56,007 nt of DNA from Ophiostoma sp. CBS 140.51 (Eukaryota > Ascomycota > Sordariomycetes > Ophiostomatales > Ophiostomataceae): the NCBI GenBank assembly GCA_029298735.1, contig JANSLP010000219.1, forward strand, positions 1 through 56,007, read 5' to 3'. Position 1 is the first letter of the stretch. Every line of letters starts with the position of its first letter. Shown here in pieces: positions 30,702 through 43,409 of the stretch. Position numbers and translations under genes: made by a program. The notes under the pieces are model-generated. The model saw only the letters and a list, made by a program, of their open reading frames with translations, did not search any database and was not told where the DNA came from.

Positions 30702-33700
30702 AGTGTCGGCTTATGGGAGATGAGGATATGATGTTATGCGCGTTGTGATATTAAGAATAGATTCGTTGAGATGCGAGGAAGAGAAATCGGGATATACGAT
30801 ATATGGTCTAGAAAAAGAAGGGGGAGCCGGCACGCCGCCCTATGTTCTAGATGCGGACCATCTAGTTCAGGACGCGAGAAAGTTTAAGTTTAGTCGTCGC
30901 TCGGATGGATATTCGGTCTGATGTCGTGTCCCAAGACGGGATGCAGGGCGTCTCGTGGCAAAAAAGTCGTCCGAATGTGGCGGTGGAAAGCGCAGCAACT
31001 TAGGATGCGGAAAAGCTAAAATGGTCTACCGTTAGTTAAACTGCACAGATGAAGGGGAGCGCGGGAAGGAAATGGAATGCAAGACAAAGTCAGCCGCAAG
31101 CTCTCTATCCCTCTATGCCTTCCGCAGCCTCGATCCCTTTTGTGCCCCTCTCGTCCATCCAAAGAAAAGGCCAAGTCGGGCACAAGCACAGGAACAAAAG
31201 ACACCGCGCGACCGCCGCCCGTCCGACATTGCGAAGCTGGAAGGACAAGAGAGGGACAAGAGAGGGCCGTGTGCGCGCCCGCGTGTTGCGTTGCGTGGTG
31301 CAGAGCTTCCCCTTGTCTCTTCCTCGTCCTCCTCGTCCTGGATGTGCTCGCTTCTCGCCTGTTTCTGCGCCACGCACGGCCACTTCTAGGATGTGCCCAA
31401 GACAAGAGGCGGCCACACGGTCGGCGGAAGGAGGACAGGGTGTGGGGGGTCGTTCGGCGAAGGCAGAGGGAGAGAGCGATGTGCGAGCGTGGGATGAGGG
31501 ATCTTGATGGGAGGATGACGAGGACGAAAAATGGATAAAAAGGAGGTCGTACCGTCAAGAGATTGACGCGCTTTCCCGACAATCGAGCTTTCCGTTTCGA
31601 AATGGCCCCGCAGTCAATTCGGTCGTTTCTGTCGGGGAGGAAGGCGCGGAGGGTGGAGGGGGGGAAAGTGCGGTCGAGAGACGTTGTGGCGGATTGTCAC
31701 GAGAATGTGATCGATGATGGGAAGGGGCGGAGAGACGGCAGGTGCGACCAGGCTGATGAAGCAAAGCCCTGTCAAAGGAACTGACTTGACTGACATTCGC
31801 TGCAAGAGCACTAGGGCGGACCTTGGCTGGACCTTCTTCTGTTTTGCCGCCTGCAACTGCCCTTTCGTTCTTTTTGCCCGGGGAATAGCGGGCGGTGGGC
31901 GACAGCATCTTCTGATCAATCTTAGTGCAGTACTTTTGTTTAGAAGCTTGTGTGCACACAAAGTGCGGTACCTGAGTAACAGGGAGCTCTCAGGCGCTCC
32001 TGCATTTTTGCAGGCGTCAATTGCGCCCGATCCGTAATATTTGGGCGCACGCTGGCTGGCTGGCTCGCCAGTAGCGACCCACGCAACCACCACTCGTGAC
32101 CATGAGCTTTTGGCAGGCAGCGCGCAAAGTGGGGGCAAAGCAAGCAATTACGGGAACGACCAACCAACGACCAACCAACGACACACGAAAGAACACGACA
32201 AAAGATCGCGATGCACAGGCACAACAAAAGCTCAGAAAATGTTCAAATGTGTCGACGCTGACAGACAGAGAGAAACACCCAAGCCAGCGAACGCCGTGAG
32301 GCAACGGAGGAAAAACCACGAGTTTAGATCAGAGGAGTTTTACAAAGTGCGACAAGAAACAAACAGAAAAGACACGAAGAAGAGAAGAAGAGAAAACGGA
32401 CGCAGCAGAGACCCTTAATTTATTTATAGATGGGTGTGGACGGCCGCATCTTTCGACTTTAAGCTTCGGCTTGTGCAGAACAGAGTCTCAGAAGCAATGT
32501 TCCAGGCCGCGTTGCACAAAGAAGCAAGGACGTGGACTATGGAGGTGGGAGGTGTGAGATGAGAAAAGCAGATAAAAAGAGGTGATATGAGAACAACATT
32601 GATGTTTTATGGTGTGTGAGCGCAGAATGAGATGTATAAGTAAACAGGGAAAACGTGTGCTCGCAAAAAAGAGAAGCTCAAAATATAAGATACTCGGCAT
32701 GCTCGATGACATTTGTGCCTCGGAGTGAGGTGTAAGCCGGGATGCATGCCCAGAGGTCGCACAAAGGGTGAAAGGGCCGAGCTCTTCCTTCGAGGGCGGG
32801 CGACGCCTAGCTGGGTTGTGCCCGTCAATAATGACGACGATCAGGCATCGCCAAATGCTGCACGGTCGGCTACATTTGAGACCGGCCTATGGGAGTGTAT
32901 TTTGAGAACTAATATGCATGTGCCTGCTTATTGGATTTTCTATCGATAACGAGGACGATGAGATAAGGTGAGATCATGTCTGCTATCTATATATTGCAAG
33001 CGATAACCCGTTCCCTCGTGTCTTATTTGCAAAGACTATATTGTCTATAGTGTGTGTCTGCAGTATAAAGGACGGTTTTTCATTGTCAAGATTGATCTTG
33101 TAGCTTGCATTTCTCTCACTCTATTGTGGCTCGGGCAGGTTTTGTGATTGTGGCTAATGAACTTGCAGATTGTGTATAGCCACAAACATCGAGCTGGTAA
33201 TAGTCGTGTAAGTCATCGTAGGTTCAGATAACGATTTTGGCTCTCTCCTACCGATCAAGCGTTTGCCATCTTCGTTTCAACTCAGCGCCTGATCTGAGAC
33301 ACGGTTTAGTCCGCGGAGTTGATGCGGCGGTGCGGCGGAGAGACAGTACAATTGTTGTTGCAAGCCGCTCGCAACCAGTTAAAGAACAGGATTTTTTCCA
33401 GCTACTTTTGTTAACTTCAGCTCAATTAGTCGGCGGCCGTTCCAAAAAGCAAAGGTCCAACAAATGTCGTTGCCACCCGTTGTAGATGTTGGCTCTAGTA
33501 ACTAGACGGAGCCTTCCGCCTGATAATCCGACCCAATTAACACGGCTCTAACCAACGGCGCGAGCTCCGGACTTCGTCTGAACTAATGTCGTAATTGTAT
33601 TTCGTACAGGTACAAGGCTCTGCACGCCGACAAAAATAAAGCATTATGAACTCTTCAGTTGTCAACTCAAGAAATGATAAAGCCACAAGACTGCAGGAGC

Positions 33701-36700
33701 AGACAGAAGAAACAAAGAAAATCGGGAGGCTAGCTTGTGGCCCGCGCTGCGCTTTACATCCAAATTGCGTCCCCCGGCTCTTTCGCCTTCTTTCGTCCCG
33801 GCTCATAAATATCGCAAATTGCTTGCATCCTGCATATATCTTGGTTGGGTTTGCCTCTGCAGCCTTCGCGTTTCCCGTAGTTCGGGGGTCCTCCTTTTCT
33901 CCTGCAGGTACGCTGCAGCATGCAGCATGCAGTCTAGGACGGATTTGGGGTTTGCTGGGGCAGGCGAACTGTCAGTTTATCACATTTCTCAAACAGCGGG
34001 TTCATTTTTATCTGTGTGCTTGTTCTTGTTCTTGGCCTGCCATTCCCCAGAGAGCCGCAATTTGTTTCTTTGCACTTTTACTAGGCGGAATCTGACGTGT
34101 CGTCGTAGTCGGGCCAGGCCACCCTGCACAATGTTTTGCAATCAAATACACCGTGGGCCGCCGTGCGGTCTGCATGACATCAAGCGGCATGTTGCTCTGT
34201 GCTGATGTCGTTGACCGTCCATGTCTGTCAAGCATCATGAGGCACAGCTTGATCCTGATTCTGAGCCGTTGGTAGCTCGCTTGCTCGGAAAGGCAAACAT
34301 GTTTCTCTGGCCAGAGGCGATCAAATGCCCTGTGCGCCGTCTCTTGTCACCTTGTGCCTGGCTCGCCTGGGTTCAAGCCGTGTCGGACTATGTCGATCCA
34401 AACTTTGCGTGAAGAGCCAGACGAATTGCCGGTGAATGGAGGACCTATCGACGGCCTGTTGCGTCGAGATGGGGCGGCTGTTGTCCACTGTCTGTGCCTA
34501 TCTGTCGCCTGTCAGTCAACGCCATGCCTGTTGTTCAGCAAGATAAAGTAAGATTGCTTGAATAGAGACGTGACTGAGAGAAGAAGACCAGTGGGTCTGT
34601 TTCATAACTTGGAATGCGAGCGATCTCTGGTGGTATTCCTGCTCACCGGCAGCGCTACGTCTCAGGTGCCAGCCTTCTTTAGCATCTGGATTTTTTGTGA
34701 GCATTGTGGATGTTTCTTCATTTTCCCGCAGCGCACAAGCTTCTCTTCAGAGTGAGCAAAAAATGAAGCAAAAACGACACCAACCTCCTGCCACCTGCCA
34801 ACGTTACAGTGAAGGAAGGGCGCTGCTCCCTTCCGTTCCTTGTCTCTCCACAACCAGTCCGCCGTCAATAGTGGTGGTGACCCTCACCCAGCCTCTCGAG
34901 TAAACAAAAACCGGGCCCCGAAGAAAGAAGCACAGGGAGGCGCCCGGCGAAGAAGAAAAAGAAGACAAGAAGAAACGGATGAGATGAAAATGAGATGGCG
35001 AGAGGCGAAATGCGGGTCGGCGAGGGTCGAAAAGAGCGCCTCGAAAAAAGAAAAGTAAACGACAAGGGATTTGACAGAGATGGAGAAGAGAAACGAGGAC
35101 CTTCCAGAAGAACGCAAAATAGGGATTGCCCTCCTGCTCCTTCCCTCCCCAGCACTTTTTACTCTTTCCCTGCCTAATGGCTGCTAAGATTCCACTTCCG
35201 TGATTAGAGACGTGGGAAACAAAACGAGAAAAAGAGGAAAGAGCAGCCCTAATGAAAAACCCTTGCACGGTTTGTTGATATATTATGGCAAGAGCCGTTA
35301 AGTGCCATATATCCCAGGTACTCCTTCTGAAATATCGCCCATATTCTCTTGCCCTTAACTGCTCCTCCTATTCGCAGGTATTAATACATTTTCCGTCAGA
35401 CTGCCAGAACGATGTTCTCCCCCTGCCATCGATCGGCAGCGCGTGTCCACCCATCCCCCTTTTATTCCTGTTCCGAAAGACACGGCGAGTGGCTGGCGTT
35501 GGCGCCGGGAACCCATGGAACAAGAAAAGAAGACCCAAGAATGCCGACAGAAACGAGGACCAAGAAACGGCCAGTGTGCAAACCAGACAAGCCACAGCAC
35601 ACAAAAGTTGGCACACAAACGCTCGCCTCGCTCACCGTCACGACCGCCCCAAATACCCAAAATAACCCAAATAAGGGGACAGGGGATAGGGACCAGGGAA
35701 AGAGGAAAAGTGCTGTGACAGGGCCGCGGCTAGTCCTAATATGGCCCAGTTGGTCGTTGTTTCTGTGTGCATCCTGCCCCTTGCCCCTGCCATGTCTTTG
35801 CGTTGTCGCTCCTTCCTCCTTCCTCCCCTGTGGTCTGTGGTGGTGCGCCCTCGCTGTCCTCCGTCTCCCCCGTACAGTGTGCTTGTCCAGTGCTCAGTGC
35901 ACCCGTCGTCACTCCCTCATCTTGTCATTTTGCTCGCGCTCCTTCCGCAATGCGCACGCTGTGTGCTCGTCGGTCGTATGTGTTCTCCGTATGCGCTTTC
36001 CCGCTGTAAATCCTGTAACTGTCTGTAGATGTTGTAACCCGGACGGCGGAAAGAGCGACCGATCACGCTTGTCTTGTCTGCTCGTTGGTCCTTGCCTTGT
36101 CCCAACATCGCCAAAACAGCCCATTCCCGTGCAAGTTTATGCTTCTTTTTTCCCTCTTTTCCTCCGTTTCTTCAGCTCCCATTTGCTTTATTTCCCAGCC
36201 GCACCACCATATCCCCGGACCTGTACATGCCACAGGCAGACGCCTAATCACACAATGCGCCCGCGCTAACACGCCCCAACTTTCCCCTTTCCACACCAGA
36301 CCGGCCGATTTTGCTGCATTTTGTCGCTTTTTTGCGGCGGTGCTCAGCTCTGTAGCACGTCCTCTTCACTCGTCCGTGTCCGCCTTTGAGGTCAAGTTTT
36401 GTCACTCACATTCCCGCCCGCCTTTCCTCTTTCTCTCTGGCTCCTCTCAGGCCCTCTTCCCACCCAACTGGCGAGCCCCCAGCCATCTCTCAAACCCAGA
36501 CACCCAAACACCAACTTCTTCTCCACTCACCCCATCCACTTACCACCGTGGGCCTTTTTGCAGGGTCGCACACTCTCTATCACCGTTGTGTCTCCTTTTT
36601 TTCTACCTTTTTCTCTTTCTCCCCCTATTCCCCCTTTGGCCTTCTTCGAGCCCCCTACTACCGTCTTCCCCCTTCCCCAGCCTTTCTTACGACGACTGGC

Positions 36701-37402
36701 CTTTTCCAGTATTCACGACCGGTTCACGAACGAACTTGACGACATCCCAGACGACAACGACATCTTTTTTGTCTTTTTCTCCTTGTCCAGCGACGACGCC
36801 AGCTTCCAACCGCGAACCGTCCCCTCGTCCTCTTTCTCGCCTCCTCCCTTTTACCTGCGACGACACTAGGGCTCCTAATCGAGATCGACTTCCCGGCGCC
36901 GCATCACGGCATCGCATCTCGCTTGTTCGTTTGTCGTTCTCTCACATCCTCGACTCCGCCCGTCTCGATCGACTTTCGCCCTTTTTGGCTCTCTTTCTTG
37001 CCCTTCCCACCGGAGAATACCCGCGGCCTGCTCGCCTGCTCGCCTGCAATTGAATTATCCGTGTCGATTGCGTTGGCTCCCGTCGCATCTCTTCCCGCGC
37101 AGCGCCCACTTTGCCATCCCCTCCACCTATTTCTTCGCCTTTCTCTTTTGTCCCCTTCTCTGTTCTTAATTTCTACCAAGGTACGCGCGCGCGTGTCTGC
37201 TGCATCTCCGACTCATCTGGGCGCTTTCTCGTCTTTCGCCGACCCGTTTCGTTTGACGACTTTATTTCGAACTTTTGCATCTCGAATTGCATCGTCAACT
37301 TTTCGACTCTCGCACCGCCGAAAGGCTCCTCTCAAAACCGCCGCTTCGCCCGCTACCTAGCACTGGTGCTGTCGTGCCACTGCACGCACACGCCTCGGTG
37401 CG
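30702..37402. other. 6.7 kb divergent intergenic region (kog1 / kelch gene)
   Basis: No gene is supported. Open frames up to about 320 codons exist but follow base composition (Ser/Pro/Leu/Phe-rich in pyrimidine-rich DNA) and show no domain. Content by part: 30702-31700 mixed, probably kog1 leader/promoter; a GACCAACCAAC duplication at about 32157-32178; a CTGCAGCATGCAGCATGCAG motif at 33913-33932; a purine-rich block at about 34905-35130 (pyrimidine-rich on the minus strand); mixed sequence to 36360; then about 1 kb of strongly C/T-rich plus-strand sequence up to the kelch gene ATG, including (CG)5 at 37184-37193. I found no tRNA; one B-box-like GGTTCAAGCC at about 34369-34378 lacks the stems. 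Confidence 0.5.
36360..37402 (+). promoter_or_regulatory. Long C/T-rich leader and promoter of the kelch gene
   Basis: Around 1 kb of pyrimidine-biased sequence directly before the ATG at 37403, matching the leader style of pbs2 and other genes here but far longer. It contains several upstream ATGs and an alternating (CG)5 run. A 5' UTR intron is possible but I cannot define one. Confidence 0.45.
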
Positions 37403-40400
37403 ATGGCGTTCCTCTTCAAATCCAAGAAGAACCAGGAGCGCGAAAAGGACCGCGTCCTCTCCAGCCGCGACGGACCGCCAACGACGAACTCGCAGCAATC
37501 CTCCATCACTAGCAACACCACCTCGCGCCTCGCCCGCGATGAGAAGGCCTCAATGCAGCGTTCAACGCCGACCGGCAGCTTAAACTCACTCGACAACGAT
37601 GGTACAACCAGCCCAGACCAGGCCGGCTACGGTCGTCGTGCCGAGCAAGTCACATCGCAGCAATCTGGCGATATACAGGTGTGTAGCTTCCCCATCTTTT
37701 TCTTCGTCCTTTTTCTGTTATTTTTTCTGCTCCTATTTGTGTTCTTTCGGCCGCTGTGTCACCTCAGCCCCTAGCCCCTCTCTCTAACATCCGTGCCTTC
37801 CTTTTCTAGTATCGCAATGGCCCTGGACCGACCCTGGGCAACTCAAACATGTCTCTCTATCCGTGGTCGCAGCGGCGACTGACCTACACCACATCGACAA
37901 CGAGTCCGTTTCCTCGCTATGGCGCCGCTGTCAACGCAACAGGCTCAAAGGAAGGCGACATTTACGTCATGGGCGGTCTCATTAACAGCCAAAACGTCAA
38001 GGGCGATCTGTGGATGATCGAGGCCGGCGGCAATATGTCGTGTTACGAGCTCTCCACTACCGCAGAGGGCCCTTCTCCCAGAGTTGGCCACGCCAGTTTG
38101 CTCGTCGGCAATGCGTTCATCGTCTATGGTGGTGACACCAAGATAGACGAGAACGACGTTCTGGACGAGACCCTTTATTTATTAAATACTTGTATGTCCC
38201 CTTCACTTGTTCGGTTTTTGTTACTGTTCGTTTTTTTCTTTTTCTTTTTCACAGTAAACTGACAGCCTGCAGCTACGAGACAATGGTCCAGAGCACTCCC
38301 GTCGGGACCGCGACCGTCTGGTCGTTACGGCCACTCGCTCAACATCCTCGGCTCCAAGATCTACATCTTTGGTGGCCAGGTCGAGGGCTACTTCATGAAC
38401 GATCTTGCAGCATTCGATCTTAACCAGCTCCAGATGCCCAACAATCGGTGGGAGATGCTCATCCCCAACAGCGACAACGGTGGTCCCCCACAAGGCAAGG
38501 TCCCGCCCGCAAGAACAAACCACTCCGTCGTGTCATACAATGACAAGATGTATTTGTAAGTTTTGGGGTAGCGCAGTGCAGTCTTTCTGCAACAAATCTG
38601 TTCTCCGTGCGCACTGCTGACATATTTTTCCCCCTCATTGTAGGTTCGGTGGAACAAACGGTTTCCAGTGGTTCAATGACGTTTGGTGTTACGACCCCGC
38701 GACCAACAGCTGGGCACAGCAAGACTGTATAGGATACATCCCAGTAGAGCGTGAGGGCCACGCCGCTGCCTTGGTTGACGATGTCATGTACATTTTCGGT
38801 GGTCGCACAGAAGATGGTGCCGACCTTGGTGACCTCGCTGCCTTCCGCATCACTTCGCGCCGGTGGTACACTTTCCAGAACATGGGACCTTCGCCCTCGC
38901 CGCGATCGGGCCACAGCATGACCTCGGTGGGCAAGTCAATTGTCGTCCTGGGTGGTGAGCCCAGCTCGGCAACTACGACCGTCAACGACCTCGCTCTCGT
39001 CTACATGCTCGACACGAACAAAATCCGCTACCCGAACGATGCACAAATCGCCGCCGGCCAGAAGAACGCAGCACAACAGGGTGCAAGACGCCCCAGCGAT
39101 GCTGCACGACAGATTGCATCACGGGATGGTTCTCAGGGCCCACGCGACGATCGGAAACGGGCCATGGGCCCTGGCGCCGTAAACAGCCCGACCAACGGAT
39201 TCCGCTCGCCCAACGGCAGCGACGGCAACGCACCTTCACCCGTTAATGGCGGATCACGACTGCCGCGCGCTGCAGGCCCATCACCACCCGCCGGTCCCCC
39301 GCCACAGGGACAGCCACCCAAGCCAAACCAAGCAGCCCGTGCTCGCAATGCCTCGTCTGACCGTGGTGGCGAGTATTCCAGCTCACCTGTTCTTAACAAC
39401 GCCGCCAGCCAGGGTCAGTCACCTGTTACGCGCGACCCTCCCAAGGAAATTGATAGCCCTGCCGCTCTTGGTAGTGGTGCCCGCCAGGGCCCAGGACCAG
39501 GCCCAACGCCACAGCTTGGACCCCGTGGTCCTCCTCCCAGATCCGATCCTCCCGCTACACCGTCAGCGCCTCCACCATCAACCGCGCCTGGTGCATCAGA
39601 AGCTGCAGCGACTGTTGTTGCGGCTGCGGCCAGTGCCGCGGCGGCGGCTGCTGTGGCTAATGGCCCACCAGCAACCCCGAGATCGAAGCAGCCCCGCCAG
39701 CGCGGTGCATCAGGCTCAGTTGACAACACAGCAGACAGAGCAGGCACCGGTCCTGGTGGTCGTCCGACATCACCGCCTCCACCTACAGGCACAAGACAAC
39801 CGAGTGGCAACCTCCTTGCGAGACGGTCATCTGGACGTAACTCGCAAACAGTGTCCCTTCTCAAGGAGCTTGACTCAGCGCGGAACCGCAACGCGTGGTA
39901 TGCATCCGAGCTGGAGCTTGCCCGCAAGTCCGGCTACACTCCCAACGCGACTCTCAGCCCCGTCCTCGACAGCCGTGCCGAGACGTTCAACGAAGACGAC
40001 CGGCCACTCATTGAGGCCCTGCTGGCGATGCGCACCGAACTTGCCAACGTCCAGAGCTCCGTCGACAAGCAGGCGATCCTTGCTGCGAAACAGATTGCCG
40101 AGGCCGACAAGCAGCGCGACGCCGCTATTCAGGAGGCCGTGTACGCTAAGGCTAAACTTGCTGCACACCTGGGCGGCAACAGCGCCAACAGCACGCCCCA
40201 ACTCGGCGGTGACCGTGACGTGGACGACCGCGTCGAGGAGTCCAACCGCAAGCTTGCCACAGCCCTCAGCCTGCAGAAGGACCTCCACACACAGCTCGAG
40301 CGCACCAACGCTGAGGTCGAGGCCGAGAAGCGCGCCCGCCAGCTGGCAGACGACACGCTTAATGCCGCGCAACGGCGCATGACCGACCTCGAGACGTACA

Positions 40401-42340
40401 AGCAGCAGACCTCCTACGAGCTGGAGCGCCTCAAGGCCGAGCTGCACAACGCGCAGCGCGAGGCCCGTGAGCACTCTGTTGCCGCGGCTGAGGCTGTTTC
40501 GACAGCCCAGCTCCTGCGTGTCGACAAGGAGGACTTTGAGCGCCAGTACAAGGAGGCTGTGGGCTCTTCCAAGGATACCAGCGACTCGTTCACATCGCTG
40601 CGTGCTGCTGTGGCTGCATCCGACGAGATGCGGTCGCTGCTGGAGCAGAAACTCGAGCAGGAGCGTGCGCAGCGCGAGACGGCCGAGACTAAGCTTACTA
40701 GCATCAAGGCTGACCTGGAGGCTCGTACCGCGGAGGTGCTGTCGATGACCCAGCGCCTGCGCGACACCGAGGAGCTTGCCGAGAAGCATGCCAACGAGGC
40801 CCGCACTCATCGCCAGGCTGTCCTGAACGGCCTGGACACGATCAATGCCCGCAGCGTTGGTACGCCCAACAAGGCCGATGCCGAGCGCCTGGTGGCCCTA
40901 CAGGCCCAGCTCGTGACCGCCAACGCGTTGGTCAAGAAGCACCAGCAGGATGCTGACACGGCCGCCGAGCGTCTGCGTAGCGCGGAGGAGCGCATTGCTG
41001 GTCTCGAGGCGTACCAGGAGCAGTCCAGCCGTGAGGGTGTTACTATACGTAGACAGCTCCAGGCTGCGATGCGCGACACGCAGACACTGCAGGCGCAGAA
41101 CACGGATCTCAAGAACCAGCTGTCCAACCAGCAGCTTGAGACAAACGCCATGACAGTGCAGCACAACACGCTCAAGGACATTCTAAGTGAGCGTGGTATC
41201 AGCCCGACCAATTCGTCGCGCGCACGCGGCAGCCCCAGAGAGAGCTCCCCCGAACACGAGGCGCGCGTCCGCAGCCTGGAGCAGCAGCTGGCGACGGCCG
41301 TTGCCGCGCACGAGGAGACGAAGCAGACGTTTGCTGTGCAGGCGTCCGACTCGGAGGCCGTTTACCGCGACAAGCTGACGCAGCTCGAGAACGATTATCA
41401 ATCGGCCGTGCACTACGTCAAGGGCACAGAGAAGATGCTGAAGCAGCTTAAGGAGCAGCTGGCACGGTACAAGTCGGAGAACGGCCGCCTCAAGACCGAG
41501 ATCGAAGAGCTCGAGACCAAGACGACCAGCACGCGCAACCTGGCCGCATCGGCCCCGCCACCCGAGTGGGAAGCCGAGCGCAGCTTGCTGTCACAAAAGG
41601 TCGAGGCGCTCCAGGGTGACCTGGCGCAGTCAAAGACCCAGCTTGAGTCCCAGCTGCAGAATGTGCAGCAGCAGCTCGAGCAGGTCAAGGGCGAGCGCGA
41701 TGCGACGATGACACACCTGACGTCGTCGCGCCGTGACCTGGAGGAGCTGCACCAGGAGAACGCCCTGCTGGAGCAGCGGGCACAGGATGCCGAGCAAAAG
41801 GTTGGCCTGCTGCTCGACCAGGTGGAGTCGTCCGTCGGCAACTACCGCCGTCGCAGCCGGCAGGTGGCCAGCATTAACTCGGAGCAGCTGCGTGAAGCGG
41901 CCACGGGCGGTCCCAACCCGACGAGCCTCCCCACGACCAATGGCCACGGCAATGGTACCAGCAACGGCAACCACACTACGACGACAACGCCGGCTCTGAA
42001 CCTCGGCGGCAGCGGTCTCGGCCACGAGCGGCAAGATAGCTCCGAGACGGGCAGCGCATATGGCGAGAGTGTCGGCGGCGATGCCCGCAACAGCGCTGCT
42101 CTCGACAGCCTGGCCAACGAGCTCGAGACGCTCCGCAGCCACTGGGAGGCGACGAACAAGAACTACCGTCTGAGCAACGCCTTTGACTTTGAGGGCACGA
42201 CAGGCGCTGGTGCCGGTGCAGGTGGCGCTGGTGCGGCGCCGTCGTCGCTGTCCACGGGCCTGCGCAAGGACAACAAGGACGAGGGTGGCCTGGGCTTGAG
42301 CGAGAGCTTGGCGGACTGGCGCAAGCGTCTTGACAGCTAG
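37403..42340 (+). CDS. Kelch-repeat coiled-coil polarity protein (Kel1/Tea1/TeaA-type)
   Basis: Four exons: 37403-37678, 37810-38191, 38273-38555 and 38644-42340; introns of 131, 81 and 88 nt. Total 1545 residues. Proteins of this build (yeast Kel1/Kel2, fission yeast Tea1, Aspergillus TeaA) sit at cell tips and link microtubule ends or formins to polarised growth. Residues 1-92 are a basic Ser-rich lead-in. Kelch repeats fill about 115-440, with YPWSQRRL, then blades such as GRYGHSLNILGSKIYIFGGQ, FGGTNGFQWFNDVW, GHAAALVDDVMYIFGGR and GHSMTSVGKSIVVLGGE. A Pro/Ser/Ala-rich linker spans about 445-705, then a long coiled coil about 715-1385, and a Gly/Thr-rich tail. Exon 3 starts at 38273, chosen because it restores LLNTSTRQWSRALP; two nearer AGs would break the kelch blade. 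Confidence 0.92.
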
Positions 42341-43409
42341 AAGGGCACATGGGTGTTTATGAGTATGGTTTCCTTTTGATTTCATTCACTTGCATGCGAT
42401 AATTTCCTGTTTTCTTTTCTTCTTTTCTCATTGTCTTTTTATTTTCTTTTCGTCAATCTCCCTGCTTCGGTCATGGGTAATTCTTTTCTTTCTTTTTCTC
42501 CTTTCTTCTCTTTATATTTCCTGGCCCCCAAAAAGAACTGAAATATGGTATTTCTTCTCATGTTTTATATATTGCTGTGGCTACGGAAAGCCGGGGCGTT
42601 CATTTCTCATTTCTTTCTCTTGCTTGCCTTTCTGATTCAGTCTCTGTCTTTTTCTTATTTATTCCTTTGCGGATATTTACTTTTTTCTTTTTCTTCCTTC
42701 TATTTTCTTTGTCTTTTTTATTCTATTTTGCACATTATTTTTCTCTTCGATTTTCCTCGTCGATCTATACATATCCAATACTATTCTTTCACCAATGACT
42801 TCAATGTGTGAAGTACAACACGTTTTGTGATGGCTGTTTTCATGATGTTGTCTCTGTACACTTCTAGTTATCGTAAAGACTGTTGACAACCACTCCTTTC
42901 AGCCTTGCGCCTGTTGGCCGGCGTGAGTCACTGGGCTGAGCCTCTTTGGGACCGCTACAGCGAGTTCTGCTTGGTGCCTGCCGCTAAAAGCCAACCAACA
43001 AGGCACAGACAAGTCAGGCACGAAGCTGAAAAATAGGGGTGCCTGGTCAGCCTCTTTGTGGGGATGCTTTAGGCTTGATACTTGAATGTAAATAGCCGTC
43101 AATGGACGGCCTCACAGGAATCTCACCACATTGTCCATCTTACCTTTTTCATATCACAACATATTTCTACAATTCAGCTACTTTGATATTTATTGTCCTT
43201 TTACTGCTATTTTTCGGTCTGCAGATAATCGCACTTGTTTGTCCCTTATGCCTACCTTTTTTTTCTCGAATAATTGTTTTTGTCCTTTTTATATTCTGTT
43301 CACCTTCTTTAGTGAGAAGAAAGCGAAGCAATTGAAAACTTGAAAGAGTCTTTATAGAGTCTCTAAAGAAGAAAGAAGGAAATTGTTCCTTTTGAAAAAG
43401 AAAAAGAAA
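42341..43409. other. Intergenic region kelch gene / RNA cyclase gene
   Basis: First 450 nt are very T/C-rich with alternating T runs, the 3' flank of the kelch gene. The rest is mixed, ending with an A-rich run just before the cyclase ATG. No gene is recognised. Confidence 0.55.

Noticed and set aside
34369..34378. B-box-like GGTTCAAGCC
   Set aside because: No T-stem complementarity around it and no A box at a suitable distance.
36085..37053. Plus-strand open frame of 322 codons upstream of the kelch gene
   Set aside because: Composition-driven: pyrimidine-rich DNA has few stop codons. The peptide is Ser/Pro/Leu/Phe-rich and featureless.
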